A DNA stretch of 64,000 nucleotides, taken from positions 7,067,519-7,131,518 of the forward strand of contig CM049306.1 in assembly GCA_026874595.1 (NCBI GenBank), written 5' to 3'. The notes under the pieces are model-generated. The model made no database searches. It was given only the letters and a program-made list of their open reading frames with translations, and was not told the DNA's origin. Numbering within the stretch: position 1 is the stretch's first letter; each line of letters opens with the position of its first letter. The DNA comes from Sipunculus nudus. Lineage: Eukaryota; Annelida; Sipuncula; Golfingiida; Sipunculidae. Positions 34,995 through 47,234 of this stretch are shown in pieces. The position numbers and the translations under genes were made by a program.

Positions 34995-35759
34995 AGGTCA
35001 CATGTGAACTGCTGCGCCCTCATTTTTGGTTGACCTCTGACCTTTTTTTGCTGCTCAGCTTCCATTTGTGCGTCTGTTTCCACACATAAACCCGTATATC
35101 TCAGGAACCGTTTGACCGATCAGGCTAAAAATTTTGCACAAATGTAGCCCTTTGATAGCTTTATAACATACACTAAAAATGGTGGCGCCACCTGCAACCA
35201 TTTTTGCACAGCATCCATCTGTTCATCTGCCTTGGGATAATAGCACTCATATCTCATCAGTGGTTTGACTTATCCACCTGAAATTTTGCAGGTTTATACA
35301 TCCTGGGCAGCTTTCTCGATTTTATGACAGGTGGCACCACCTACATTCATGTTTTCTCTGCAGACATCCAAGCTCATATCTCGGGAACCATTTGACCGAT
35401 TGGGCCAAAACTTTGCATGTGTTTAGATCTCACATAGCTCTTCATCATAGGCAAAACTGGTGGCGCCACCTGCAACCATTTATGCACAGCATCCATCTGT
35501 TCATCTGCCTTTGCATGAAATCACTCATATCTCAGCAGTAGTTTGATTTATCCACCTGAAATTTTGCAGGTTTATACATCCTGGACAATTTTATGACAGT
35601 TGGCACCACCTACATTCACGTTTATGCTGCAGACATCCATGCTAGTATGCAACACACCTCACTCTATTCCCCTTGCCACGTAATCCATGCCTGACTTCAC
35701 CCATCCCACTCTGATTTTTGCGGATACACATAGTCGCTTGTCGACGACCCTTATTCTAG
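34995..35759 (+). mobile_element. Helitron-like copy, 5'-truncated, with 3' hairpin and CTAG end
   Basis: It starts in the GGTCACATGTGAACTGCTG block, has about three GGTGGCGCCACC units, then ACACACCTCACTCTATTCC and TAGTCGCTTGTCGACGACCC, and ends TTATTCTAG|TTTT. The 3' ~120 bp matches 59439-59560 inverted. The canonical 5' end (TCYGCCAAAAC) was not found here. Confidence 0.75.
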
Positions 35760-35894
35760 TTTTAAAATGTCCTAGTCTGAAACTTGCAGGTCCGAAATGT
35801 CCATTTTGGCGAAATCATAATGACTAAGGTAGATATGCAGAACTTAAAAGGATCAATATTAAATTTTAAAAATAAACCTCCATTCATACTCCTA

Positions 35895-35934
35895 AACCTT
35901 GCACAGGTTTGCATTAGGCCTGTAGGCCTTGTTT
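35895..35934 (+). repeat. Repeat right end, AGGCCTgtAGGCCT hairpin type
   Basis: TTGCACAGGTTTGCATTAGG followed by CCTGTAGGCCTTGTTTATTT, matching the ends at 16416, 18247 and 54641. Confidence 0.65.
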
Positions 35935-36059
35935 ATTTTAAGCTAATTATCTGATTTATCTAAATATCTGTGTCCTCGCTCACACACCAATATTTTCAAT
36001 AGAGTGCTCGTAAGCCTCACTGGGAGGCTTTCTATAAGTAGGCTAATCTTTCTGAAACA

Positions 36060-36866
36060 GGGCATAATTATTGGGTCACATGTGAACTTGTACCCAACAC
36101 AGATTGGTGGCGCCACCTGCAGTCCTTTTTGTGTAGTGTCCCTCTGTGCGTCTATTTTTAGTGATAATAAAACATACCTCAGTAGTGGTTCAATGTACTG
36201 GACTGAAATTGTGCATGTCCATAAATCTTGGATACCTCCATCTTATAATCAAGATTGGTATTGCCATCTGCATTATATTTTGTGTGACACCCATCCATGT
36301 GTTCCCTTGTGGTGAAAATCACTTGTATCTCAACACAAGTTCAATGTATTGGGCCTGAAATTTGGCATGTCCTGCTCCATCCATCTTGGAAAGCTTTGAG
36401 GTACTACAAATGACAGGTGGTGCCACCTATAATCACATTTGTAGAATACATCCATGCATTATCTCAGGAGTGTTTCGACAAATCTGTATGAAATTTTGCG
36501 TCCATAGGTCTTTGATACCATGATCTTATACACAAGCCTGGTGGCGCCATCTAAAGCATGTTTTAGTGAAATACATTTATGCGTTTATCTCAGGAGTGGT
36601 TTGACATATCAGCCTTAAATTTTGCATGTCCATAGATATAGGATGACATTATTTTGTACTTATGACTGATGGAGCCACCTACAATTTTTTTTTTTTTACT
36701 TTCATCCATCTGTGTATCTTGGGACACTTGGGCATCTGAACCCTGCATCTGTGATACCTCAAATTAGGGGGGCTGTTTTGTCAGGAGAGATTCCATGCCT
36801 CACTTTATCTCTGCCTCTGTGATTTGGAGGATACCTGTAGTTGCTTGTCAACTGCCCATGTTCTGG
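36060..36866 (+). mobile_element. Helitron-like copy with CTGG end
   Basis: Begins ATTATTGGGTCACATGTGAA and carries diverged units with GGTGGCGCCACC/GGTGGTGCCACC. It ends with GTAGTTG-CTTGT-CAACTGC and CCATGTTCTGG. The stem differs from the usual GTAGTCG/CGACTAC but stays paired. CTGG fits the Helitron CTRR rule. Confidence 0.65.
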
Positions 36867-38360
36867 GTAAAAAACTTTTACTGAGCTTTGAATATATTTA
36901 CTCTGACTTAGTTATTAAGAAATTGACAAATGTTAAATCTATTTTATTTGTTCACCTTCCAATAGGGTATTTGTACTGTTACATCATTTAAAATCTGTGA
37001 GCTTTTAATATTATAAAGAAAAGATCCAATAAATGAGGTTGTCTGTGGTACTGGTATTGCACTGCTTTTATAAATGAGTTGTTTTGGTTTAATTTCAATG
37101 GAAAAACATACATGTACCTTGAATAAATGTATAAGATGATAAAATTATTAACAAAAAATAGTTTCCTGTCTCAGATAACTAAAGATTTGGTAAGATGTCA
37201 GTATTATATATTTTGAAGTTTGAAATGTGAATTTTTTAAAATTAATTAGAGTGCAATGCTGTTGAAGAAATGTAATGCATTCAGATTTCAAAACCCCACC
37301 ATATGACTGTTGACTTCATGCCAACATAGTTATTAAAACTATCAGTTAAATAATTTTATATCTGGACTGACAAATTTTCTCTAATAGTCTTTGACTAGCA
37401 ATAACGCATGCTACGCATGGTTTGGGGCAAACACAACAACCCGAACGGTGGTAATGGAAATCCACCGGAAATCATGAGATACGGAAAATCACACAAATCG
37501 CGTTACTATATTAATATATAGATCCATTATATATATATGGTGTCATTGATAAAATCTTTCGGAACGTGTTTTCGGAACACACGGTCTCCCAAAGCCAGTG
37601 TCCAACGTGTGGTCAGTGTCTTTTACAAATAGTCACCTACACATGTACCATGTGACATGAGAAACTGATTAACAGTATCCCATATACTATAAAATAAGCT
37701 GTCCATGGATAAGACCTTAGAAGAAAATGCAAAAATACCAGTTTTATTTGTGAAAATAGTAACAATGATGACTTACAAGTTACACGAATAAGCATCAAAC
37801 TGAATGGAAGAATTTAGTCTTTAAAACAAAGAGTATTAAATAAACATTATTGAAAATGAGATGGTACATGCATGTAAAAGACAAATACCAGTACAAAGGT
37901 ATTAAATTTACATTTTTACAGGAATTTTACGTTTGCAACTGCAGTAATTAGAAAAAAATCTCAATTTTCAAAACAATTCAAGTCAATATTATGTGTTTAA
38001 AACTTTGGTGGTGCCAATCCACACGTGTACACATCACACTGTACCAACGACAACATGAATTTGGTTGATATTTTTTTGGTTGATATGTTACAAAGTGGGC
38101 CTACATGTGTTGGTGAATATTTGTCAAGGACCTCTATCGCATGCAAGGCCCTGGACTTTGTGCAACCTGTGCAATTTTATAACCATAAGGGATTCCTGCG
38201 ACTCGGTAGATGTGCACTCAAGCATATCAGGTCATGTGATGGGGGTCGCAGGAAGTAGACATCTGATTTTCAGTTGTTTCCACATTCCTTAAATTCCTAG
38301 GTATATATGATAAACATATAATTATATGTAACACTGACACTATGCCTAAGACTGAGACAG
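36867..38360. other. No gene recognised
   Basis: AT-rich sequence. The frames at 38025-38292 (+) show no recognisable protein or splice support. A GC-richer stretch at 37390-37510 (GCAATAACGCATGCTACGCA) may be another repeat. Confidence 0.35.
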
Positions 38361-41300
38361 ATCATTGTAGTGTACTCATTTGATAGACTGCTCATATTGG
38401 GCCTCTGATGATATGTAATTGTGCCTTATCATTGTAGTGTGCTCATTTGATAGACTGCTCATATTGGGCCTCCTAGTGATATGTAATTGTGCATTTTCAT
38501 TGTAGTGTACTCATTTGATGGACTGCTCATATTGGGCTTCTGATGATATGTAATTTTTCCTTATCATTGTGGTGTACTCATTTGATAGACTGCTCATATT
38601 GGGCCTCTGATGTTATGTAACTGTGCCTTATCATTGTAGTGTACTCATTTGATAGACTGCTCATATTCGGCCTCTGATGTTATGTAACTGTGCCTTATCA
38701 TTGTAGTGTGCTCATTTGATAGACTGCTCATATTGGGCCTCCTAGTGAAATGTTATTGTGTCTTATCATTGTAGTGTACTCATTTGATGGACTGCTCATA
38801 TTGGGCCTCTGGTGATATATGTAATTGTGCTTTATCATTGTAGTGTACTCATTTGATAGACTGCTCATATTGGGCCTCCTAGTGATGTGTAATTGTGTCT
38901 TATCATTGTAGTGTACTCATTTGATGGACTGCTCATATTGGGCCTCTGGTGATATGTAATTGCATCTTATCATTGTAGTGTACTCATTTGATAGACTGCT
39001 CATATTTGGCCTGTGGTGATATATAATTGTGTCTTATCACTGTAGTGTACTTGTATGATGGACTGATCATATTGGGCCTCTGATGATATGTAATTCTGTC
39101 TTATCACTGTAGTGTACTCATTTGATGGACTGCTCATATTAGGCCTCCTGGTGATATGTAATTGTGTCTTATCATTGTAATGTACTCATTTGATTGACTG
39201 CTCATATTAGGCCTACTGGTGATATGTAATTGTGTCTTATCATTGTAGTGTACTCATTTGATAGACTGCTCATATTTGGCCTGTGGTGATAAATGTAATT
39301 GTGCTTTATCATTGTAGTGTACCCATTTGATAGAGTGCTCATATTGGGCCTCTGGTGATGTGTAATTGTGTCTTATCATTGTAGTGTACCTGTTTAATAG
39401 ACTGCTCATGTTGGGCCTTTGGTGATATGTAATTGCATCTTATCATTGTAGTGTACTCATTTGATAGACTGCTCATATTTGGCCTGTGGTGATATGTAAT
39501 TGTGTCTTATCATTGTGGTGTACTCAATAAATAGACAACTCATATCTGGCCTCTGGTGATATGTAATTGCGTCTTATCATTGTAGTGTACTCATTTGATA
39601 GACTGCTCATATTTGGCCTGTGGTGATATGTTATAATGTCTTATCACTGCAGTGTACTTGTTTGATGGACTGCTCATATTTGGCCTCTGGTGATGTGTAA
39701 TTGTGTCTTATCATTGTAGTGTACTCATTTGATGGACTGCTCATATTGAGCCTCTGATGATATGTAATTGTGCCTTATCATTGTAGTGTGCTCATTTGAT
39801 AGACTGCTCATATTGGGCCTCCTAGTGATATGTAATTGTGCATTTTCATTGTAGTGTACTCATTTGATGGACTGCTCATATTGGGCTTCTGATGATATGT
39901 AATTGTTCCTTATCATTGTAGTGTACTCATTTGATAGACTGCTCATATTGGGCCTCTGATGTTATGTAACTGTGCCTTATCATTGTAGTGTACTCATTTG
40001 ATAGACTGCTCATATTCGGCCTCTGATGTTATGTAACTGTGCCTTATCATTGTAGTGTACTCATTTGATGGACTGCTCATATTGGGCCTCCTAGTGAAAT
40101 GTTATTGTGTCTTATCATTGTAGTGTACTCATTTGATGGACTGCTCATATTGGGCCTCTGGTTATATATAATTGTGTCTTATATTTGTGGTGTACTCATT
40201 TGATAGACAACTCATATTTGGCCTCTGGTGATATGTAATTGCGTCTTATCATTGTAGTATACTCATTTGATAGACTGCTCATATTTGGCCTGTGGTGATA
40301 TGTTATTATGTCTTATCACTGCAGTGTACTTGTTTGATGGACTGCTAATATTTGGCCTCTGGTGATGTGTAATTGTGTCTTATCATTGTAGTGTACTCAT
40401 TTGATGGACTGCTCATATTTGGCCTGTGGTGATATGTAATTGTGTCTTATCACTGTAGTGTACTTGTTTGATGGACTGATCATATTGGGCCTCTGATGAT
40501 ATGTAATTCTGTCTTATCACTGTAGTGTACACATTTGATGGACTGCTCATATTAGGCCTCCTGGTGATATGTAATTGTGTCTTATCATTGTAATGTACTC
40601 ATTTGATTGACTGCTTATATTAGGCCTACTGGTGATATGTAATTGTGTCTTATCATTGTAGTGTACTCATTTGAAAGACTGCTCATATTTGGCCTGTGGT
40701 GATATATGTAATTGTGCTTTATCATTGTAGTGTACTCATTTGATAGACTGCTCATATTGGGCCTCCTAGTGATGTGTAATTGGGTCTTATCATTGTAGTG
40801 TGCTCGTTTAATGGACTGCTCATATTGGGCCTCTGGTGATATGTAATTGCATCTTATCATTGTAGTGTACTCATTTGATAGACTGCTCATATTTGGCCTG
40901 TGGTGATATGTAATTGTGTCTTATCATTGTGGTGTACTCATTAAATAGACAACTCATATTTGGCCTCTAGTGATATGTAATTGCGTCTTATCATTGTAGT
41001 GTACTAATTTGATAGACTGCTCATATTTGGCCTGTGGTGATATGTTATAATGTCTTATCACTGCAGTGTACTTGTTTGATGGACTGCTCATATTTGGCCT
41101 CTGGTGATGTGTAATTGTGTCTTATCATTGTAGTGAACTCATTTGATGGACTGCTCATATTTGGCCTGTGGTGATATTAAATTGTGTCTTATCACTGTAG
41201 TGTACTTGTTTGATGGACTGATCATATTGGGCCTCTGATGATATGTAATTCTGTCTTATCACTCTAGTGTACTCATTTGATGGACTGCTCATATTAGGCC

Positions 41301-41650
41301 TCCTGGTGATATGTAATTGTGTCTTATCATTGTAATGTACTCATTTGATTGACTGCTCATATGAGGCCTACTGGTGATATGTAATTGTGTCTTATCATTG
41401 TAGTGTACTCATTTGATAGACTGCTCATATTTGGCCTGTGGTGATATATGTAATTGTGCTTTATCATTGTAGTGTACTCATTTGATAGACTGCTCATATT
41501 GGGCCTCCTAGTGATGTGTAATTGTGTCTTATCATTGTAGTGTACTTGTTTAATGGACTGCTCATATTGGGCCTCTGGTGATATGTAATTGTGTCTTATC
41601 ATTGTAATGTACTCATTTGATGGACTGCTCATAGTAGGCCTACTGGTAAT
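38361..41650 (+). repeat. 67-bp satellite array, about 49 units
   Basis: The unit runs ATCATTGTAGTGTACTCATT, TGATAGACTGCTCATATT, GGGCCTC-TGGTGATATGTAA, TTGTGTCTT. Start-to-start distances are 67-68 bp. Variant units recur at larger intervals (about 742, 1349 and 1413 bp), so the array has higher-order structure. Because 67 is not a multiple of three, the minus strand stays open through three units and yields fake repetitive proteins. Confidence 0.95.
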
Positions 41651-42090
41651 ACTGTGGTTGGCTTCATATTAGCGAGGCTGAAATTTCGCGATTTTTCCAT
41701 TTTTAATGTTTTGCGAGGGTTTCATTTTCGCGATCTCACAAGAACCTACTAGTATATCAAATCTTTGGCAAAACCATATACCTTTGTGTTTTATAAAATG
41801 AGAATAGGTCATGCGTTTGTGACATTTTCTTATATAATGATGGGCCAGTACACATAGCATAGGTGGTTTAGTTCAAATTTAAGGTTTAAATTTCCCTATA
41901 CCTGCAAGGATGTAATTTATTAAAAAAATTCTCTCTGTTCTAACCTATTACCATACAAGTATTGATTACACTAAATAAGAAGAACATTCTCAATTGGCCG
42001 ATTATTCCCGAGGGTTTCATTTTCGCGATTATTTCCCATTTGCGAATATCGTGAAATTAAAACCCTCGCGAACAAAAACGCAACCACAGT
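41651..42090. mobile_element. 440-bp MITE inserted in the satellite
   Basis: Perfect 10-bp terminal inverted repeats ACTGTGGTTG and CAACCACAGT are flanked by AT (41649-41650 and 42091-42092). Removing the element and one AT restores a satellite unit (CTGGTAATATGTTATTGTG). Subterminal regions contain inverted TTTCGCGA and GCGAGGGTTT motifs. No coding capacity. Superfamily is uncertain; the short AT/TA duplication suggests a TA-target DNA transposon. Confidence 0.88.
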
Positions 42091-42716
42091 ATATGTTATT
42101 GTGCTTTATCATTGTAGTGTGCTCATTTGATAGACTGCTTATATTGGGCCTCCTAGTGATGTGTAATTGTGTCTTATCATTGTAGTGTACTCGTTTAATG
42201 GACTGCTCATATTGGGCCTCTGGTGATATGTAATTGTGCCTTATCATTGTAGTGTACTCATTTGATGGACTACTCATATTTGGCCTCCTATTGATATGTA
42301 TTGTATCTTATCATTGTAGTGTACTTGTTTGATGGACTGCTCATATTGGGCCTCTGGTAATATGTAATTGTGCTTTATCATTGTAGTGTACTCATTTGAT
42401 AGACTGCTCATATTGGGCCTCCTAGTGATATGTAATTGTGTCTTATCATTGAGGTGTATTTGTTTGATGGACTGCTCAAATTGTGCCTCTGGTGATATGT
42501 AATTGTGTCTTATCATTGTAGTGTACTCATTTGAAAGACTGCTCATATTGGGCCTGTTGTGATATGTAATTGTGTCTTACCATTGTAGTGTACTCATTTG
42601 ATGGACTGCTCAAATTGGGCCTCTGTTGATATGTATTGTGCCTTATTATTGTAGTGTACTTGTTTGATGGACCGCTCATATTGGGCCTCTGGTGATATGT
42701 AATTGTGCCTTATCAA
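42091..42716 (+). repeat. 67-bp satellite array, second block (~9 units)
   Basis: Continuation of the 38361 array after the MITE. It ends abruptly in CCTTATCA|AATTTTTG. Confidence 0.93.
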
Positions 42717-44559
42717 ATTTTTGTAACTTATTTCTAGCCAGCTTGTGTACAGTTTCCTTACAATTTTCTTCTGTTCCATTCTCTGGTACACCTATAGAAA
42801 TTTAGCTGAGGTTTTAATTCATTCGTAAGTTCAAGTTTAAGGACCTCTAACTTGTCCTTTAAACCCTTTTCACTACTGGGGATTTCAGACATTTTGTCCT
42901 TGAAAAGGATTCTGACAAAGAACCCTTTATTTTCTTAAAAGAAGTATCTAAAGACTCTGATGATGTGCTTGACAAGTCTGACCCTAATCTTTTTTCATCT
43001 TCTTCCTCTGACATTTCCAATAATATCCCTATTTAATGAACACAATCAACAGGCAGGCCCAAGAAAAAAAATGTTCAAAACATATTAATATCTAAGACTT
43101 TGCTGTCCCAATAATAAGACCCTGTGCTAAATAGGTGGCTGATGATTTGGTTTGCAATTTTGTCAGTACCCGAGTACGCCAGTACTCAATACAGACACGT
43201 GTGAGCTCTATTCATTAGGTGCTCATGTGCTTTGGTCAAAGGTGTGTTCAGGCACTCACTAAATGGAACCTGTTAAACCAGCTATTAATTTCTTTGAATT
43301 TTATAATATTCCAAATATTTAAATATCCATGTAGACATTTGCCAAAATACTTTCCCAATGTGATTATGATAACTTTATAATTCCTTCAGTTTGTAAAATA
43401 TTACAGTAACTTTCTTTTTAATTTTGATAAATTTGCCTTAATCTGAGAGAGCCTTGTGGTGTACTTTGTTTGATGGACTCCTTATATCTGGCCTCCTGGT
43501 GATATGTAGACTGGCCCAGTCAATGAAATATCTCTTAATTATTGCCTCTGACAGAGAAATCAAACGTTCTCTCCCTGTATTGCACTTAGTGTCAGTACTG
43601 CCACCTCTCGGCTACTTCTATTACTAATTGCTACTCTCTGACCCTCTTATTTCCTTGACTGGTAAACTTGGGCCGTACCGGACTGTCAGCGCCATACATC
43701 ACCGCCTCGCTGAACTAAGGTCTTTCCCAGTGACGTAGGTAGTAATTATAGTGGTCTTTCCCAGAATCTTTTTTTAAACCAACATGGTTAATCCGGTAAC
43801 CACCTATTGTGGGTTTCTAGCTTGCTATTTATATTCCCATTTAATCAGTCTTAATATTTTTAGGTTTTTTGCTATTTTGAGAATGGCAAGACTTTCAACA
43901 CTATAACCCTCAGCCTCAGTGAGTCAGTGTGTCACCGTTTATCAGACCATCGCTTTTCAAAGCAGGCTGGTATAAACATGTATCTTTAGCTCAGCCAATC
44001 AGCATGAGATATATTCAGGCCCACACGCAACGAATGCAGTCAAACTTTAATTCATATAAGGGCTGGCTGAAACGATCACGGCGATCAGCATGTTGGCATC
44101 TTAACACGGGCAAGCCTTTCAAGTGTAACTTGAACACTTACAAATACACAGTACAAAATTGATGAGACAGTGTCTACAATGCACTTCTATTTGGCCCGTT
44201 GACCGTAGTGTTGGATATATCATAGGACACGAAGGTCCATGTATGGACTTTCTGAAAACATGATTTCAATGCTAATGTTACCAAGCAGGTTGAGCTATTG
44301 CCACTGGGACCGCTGCTAGCATCCTCATAGCAACGGTGCCATTCACAGGAGGTATGACAGCCTGATATGCAAATACAAGGGAATAGTCAGGAGCCTTGTG
44401 ACGCTCTAATATGCAAATATCAGGGATTCACCATACAGACTTTACAGGGCTTTAGTGATAAGAGCTGGTACTGAGTTAAGTCTATCGGTACATTTAATCA
44501 CGTTTTAATATAAGCATTTTAGTAGTAAATGTAAATACACTAAAGCCCATGTAGGGCAA
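42717..44559. other. Non-satellite segment between satellite blocks
   Basis: About 1.84 kb with no recognised gene. An isolated satellite fragment lies at ~43452-43508 (GTTTGATGGACTCCTTATAT, GGCCTCCTGGTGATATG), so this is not a single clean insertion. It contains two octamer motifs ATGCAAAT (44367-44374 and 44411-44418). Confidence 0.6.
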
Positions 44560-45112
44560 GGTGATATGCAATTGTGCCTTATCATTGTAATGTACTCATT
44601 TGATGGACTGTTCATATTTGGCCTCTGGTGATATGTAATTGTGTCTTATCATTGTAGTGTTCTCATTTGATGGACTGCTCATATTGGGCCTCTGGTGATA
44701 TGTAATTGTGTCTTATCATTATAGTGTCCTTGTTTGATGGACTGCTCATGTTTGGCCTCCTGGTGATATGTGTCTTATCATGTAGTGTACTTGATTGATG
44801 GACTGCTCATGTTTGGCTTCCTGGTGATATTTACTTGTGTCTTATCATTGTAGTGTACTCGTTTGCTGGACTGCTCATATTTGGCCTCCTGGTGATATGT
44901 TCTTGTGCCTTATCATTGTCATGTCCTCATTTGATGGAATGCTCATATTTGGCCTCCTGGTGATATGTAATTGTGCCTTATCAAGTTATCATTGTAGTGT
45001 ACTTGTTTGATGGACTGCTTATATTTGGGCCTCTGGTGATATTTACTTGTGTCTTATGATTGTAGTGTACTCGTTTGATGGAATGCTCATATTTGGCCTC
45101 CTGGTGATATGT
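44560..45112 (+). repeat. 67-bp satellite array, third block (~8 units)
   Basis: More diverged units, with GGCCTCCTGGTGATATG and partial deletions. The last unit runs straight into the pyrimidine stretch before the candidate exon at 45135. Confidence 0.92.
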
Positions 45113-45134
45113 ACCTGTGCCTACATGAAGAGAG

Positions 45135-45197
45135 TACCACGCCTGAAGCAGCTAGTATTGTCAGAGAAGAAGGGCTTTCTAGGGGTCTTCTACAAAG
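45135..45197 (+). CDS. Tentative exon 2 of the membrane microprotein
   Basis: Joined to exon 1 (G|TA) it encodes [21 protein letters not shown] with donor AAAG|GTATGG in phase 1, which feeds the transmembrane frame of exon 3. The acceptor (TACATGAAGAGAG) is weak and has three competing AGs. Using the first AG gives another open frame ([14 protein letters not shown]...). An alternative is that ATG at 45125 starts translation here. The satellite ends only ~20 bp upstream. Confidence 0.42.
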
Positions 45198-45745
45198 GTA
45201 TGGACAGTAAAACTAGAACCAAGAAAATGAAAAAACCCAAGATGTACATTTAGAACTTCAGTAAAATGACACAGTAAGGAGGCAACAGAAAACACCCTTT
45301 GTTTACATGTTTTATGTTTTATACAGATTTAGTGGTAATGTTCAAAACTTCAAATCATTTGAATGTTTACCAATATTGTTTAACTTTCCATATGAAATAC
45401 ATAAAACTGTCAACAAATTGTGAATAATTGAATGCTGAAGCAAGCAAAAAGTCTTGTACAGTATACATATAAATATACATTAAAGAAATATACCTGAAAA
45501 GATCACTTGTGGATAGTTTTAAAACCTTCCAATATTATAGTAGTGTGTTTTCAAGAATCATGCAGTGTATGCAGTTTATGGAATGATAATATATATTGCT
45601 ATTTAAGAAATGATATTAGCAGGAATTGCATCAGTTTTAGTTTATAGTACTGGTACTGTGATATTCTAGGGAGAAAAACAAAATTGTCAAGTTAATAACC
45701 TAGACAAAGCCCTAATTTATATTTATATATTATTTCTGATTGCAG

Positions 45746-45828
45746 CGTCGGTGATAGGAACGAGGTTACACATTCCAGTGGCAGCAGCATGTGTGGTGGT
45801 GGCTATATATATCATGGTATTTAAATAG
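45746..45828 (+). CDS. Tentative last exon of the membrane microprotein (transmembrane segment)
   Basis: Strong acceptor TATTATTTCTGATTGCAG. Read in the phase given by exon 2 it encodes SVIGTRLH, the hydrophobic run IPVAAACVVVAIYIMVF, Lys and TAG. This looks like a C-terminal single-pass helix, as in tail-anchored or mitochondrial microproteins. The full product would be 51 aa. I do not recognise a named family. A candidate AATAAA lies at 46433-46438. Confidence 0.5.
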
Positions 45829-47230
45829 CAGGGAACAAGTCCACAGTCAGTGGCACATGGCATCCACAGTTGAACTGCTGGAACAAAATGTTGATGGACA
45901 TGGTGGACATGAAGTCAGGTCTACAATATTACAGGTTGATACTAAAACCGTCATTGCTTGCTCAGAAAAGACAGTTTATGTTATACAGATTAAAAATATT
46001 TGTACTTTTCAATATTATAAGAGTTTGTATGATCAACTGTGAAACAGATAGATTTACCTGGGTGATATTAATGGAAACCTTGTAATATTCTGCAAAATCT
46101 TGTCAGTGAGCCATTAAATAAGTGCATATTAGGGCTTGTTACTATACAGAGTATTTTATATGTTTAATTAAATAAGGACAGAAAAGTGACTTTGGATAAA
46201 GAATCTCACAGCTTTCATAGTATGAAAGCTTTTATGTTTACTTTTCGTCAACAGGAATTGCTTTCACACAAATTTGCCTATATTGGACAAATGGACTTTT
46301 CACAATACAGTACACACATTATTCATTTCACATCCTGTGTCTATTGTTTCTTGTAAATATTTATCATGTTATTTACAAGTATATGCCTAATTCTGTAATG
46401 CAGTGTAAACTTGAGGCTACAGGTTTATGAATAATAAAAACATGATGATCATATGAACGCTGCAGATACATAAAGTGCTCTTGCTATGTACTGTTCATGT
46501 ACACAGTACAACTGGTAGATCAAGCTTAAAGATGAGTATGGTTTTATATGCATTAATTAATATGTGATCTTTCAGTCCCCACATTTATGACCTAACAACA
46601 GCATAGATGTGGCTTAAACACCTTGATTAAAATCCAGTTTGTGATAACATGCATGTAGGCTTTTTCCTTTATGACTAGGTGGCTTTTCCATATGCTGTAT
46701 ACAGAAAAACTGAAGACTTCATTGCACATCAGTTATTGTTAGATGAGAAAAAAACATGGTCACAGCAAACTTATTTTCTGGCCAGCCTGCATATTGGATA
46801 ATATATATAAATCACTTCATCATAACAAAAATTAGATAGTGGTATCTCATGCTGGTCAGAAAAGCAATACTTTCTCTGTTTAGTTTAGATAATTCAGGAC
46901 CTGTTAGCAATAATTAAGAGGAAAAATCATACAATATTATGGTTATGGTAAAATTGGTTATAATGGTGGATTGGTTATGCTGGAGGTGTCAGATGGGTGA
47001 GAGTTATGAGCACATGTTAACACGAATGGTAGCAAATATATGTACATACATGTATTTTCTTATATAATTATGTTTTTTTTTGTACTGTACAAACATGTAT
47101 AGTTATTGCCACATCATTACTGAGGGGAAGCAGTAAAATATTTTCAGAATTTATCTTGTTTTCTTTACTGTACCACTGTAATATGCTCTCTCCACTCAAG
47201 TATACTAAAACTAGAAATACTTGTCCTTTT
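45829..47230 (+). other. Probable 3' UTR of the microprotein gene, then unassigned DNA
   Basis: AT-rich sequence without recognised repeats. AATAAA at 46433 would give a ~0.6-kb UTR. Nothing else is seen. Confidence 0.35.
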
Positions 47231-47234
47231 TACA

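Noticed and set aside
38361-42716. Regularly spaced repeats resembling a CRISPR array
   Set aside because: Units are tandem with no unique spacers, diverge along their whole length, and lie in intron-bearing eukaryotic DNA.
40615-42791. Minus-strand open frames encoding repetitive proteins (SSLSNEYTTMIRHNY...)
   Set aside because: They are translations of the 67-bp satellite, which reads open through three units because 67 is not divisible by three. No start or splice context, and the repeats follow the DNA unit rather than a protein unit.
45131-45828. Alternative frame [14 protein letters not shown]... through the candidate exons, resembling a mitochondrial-carrier fragment
   Set aside because: It is open and uses the first AG, but its continuation in the last exon is low-complexity (SSGSSMCGGGY), whereas the chosen frame gives a clear transmembrane helix. 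It is not fully excluded.
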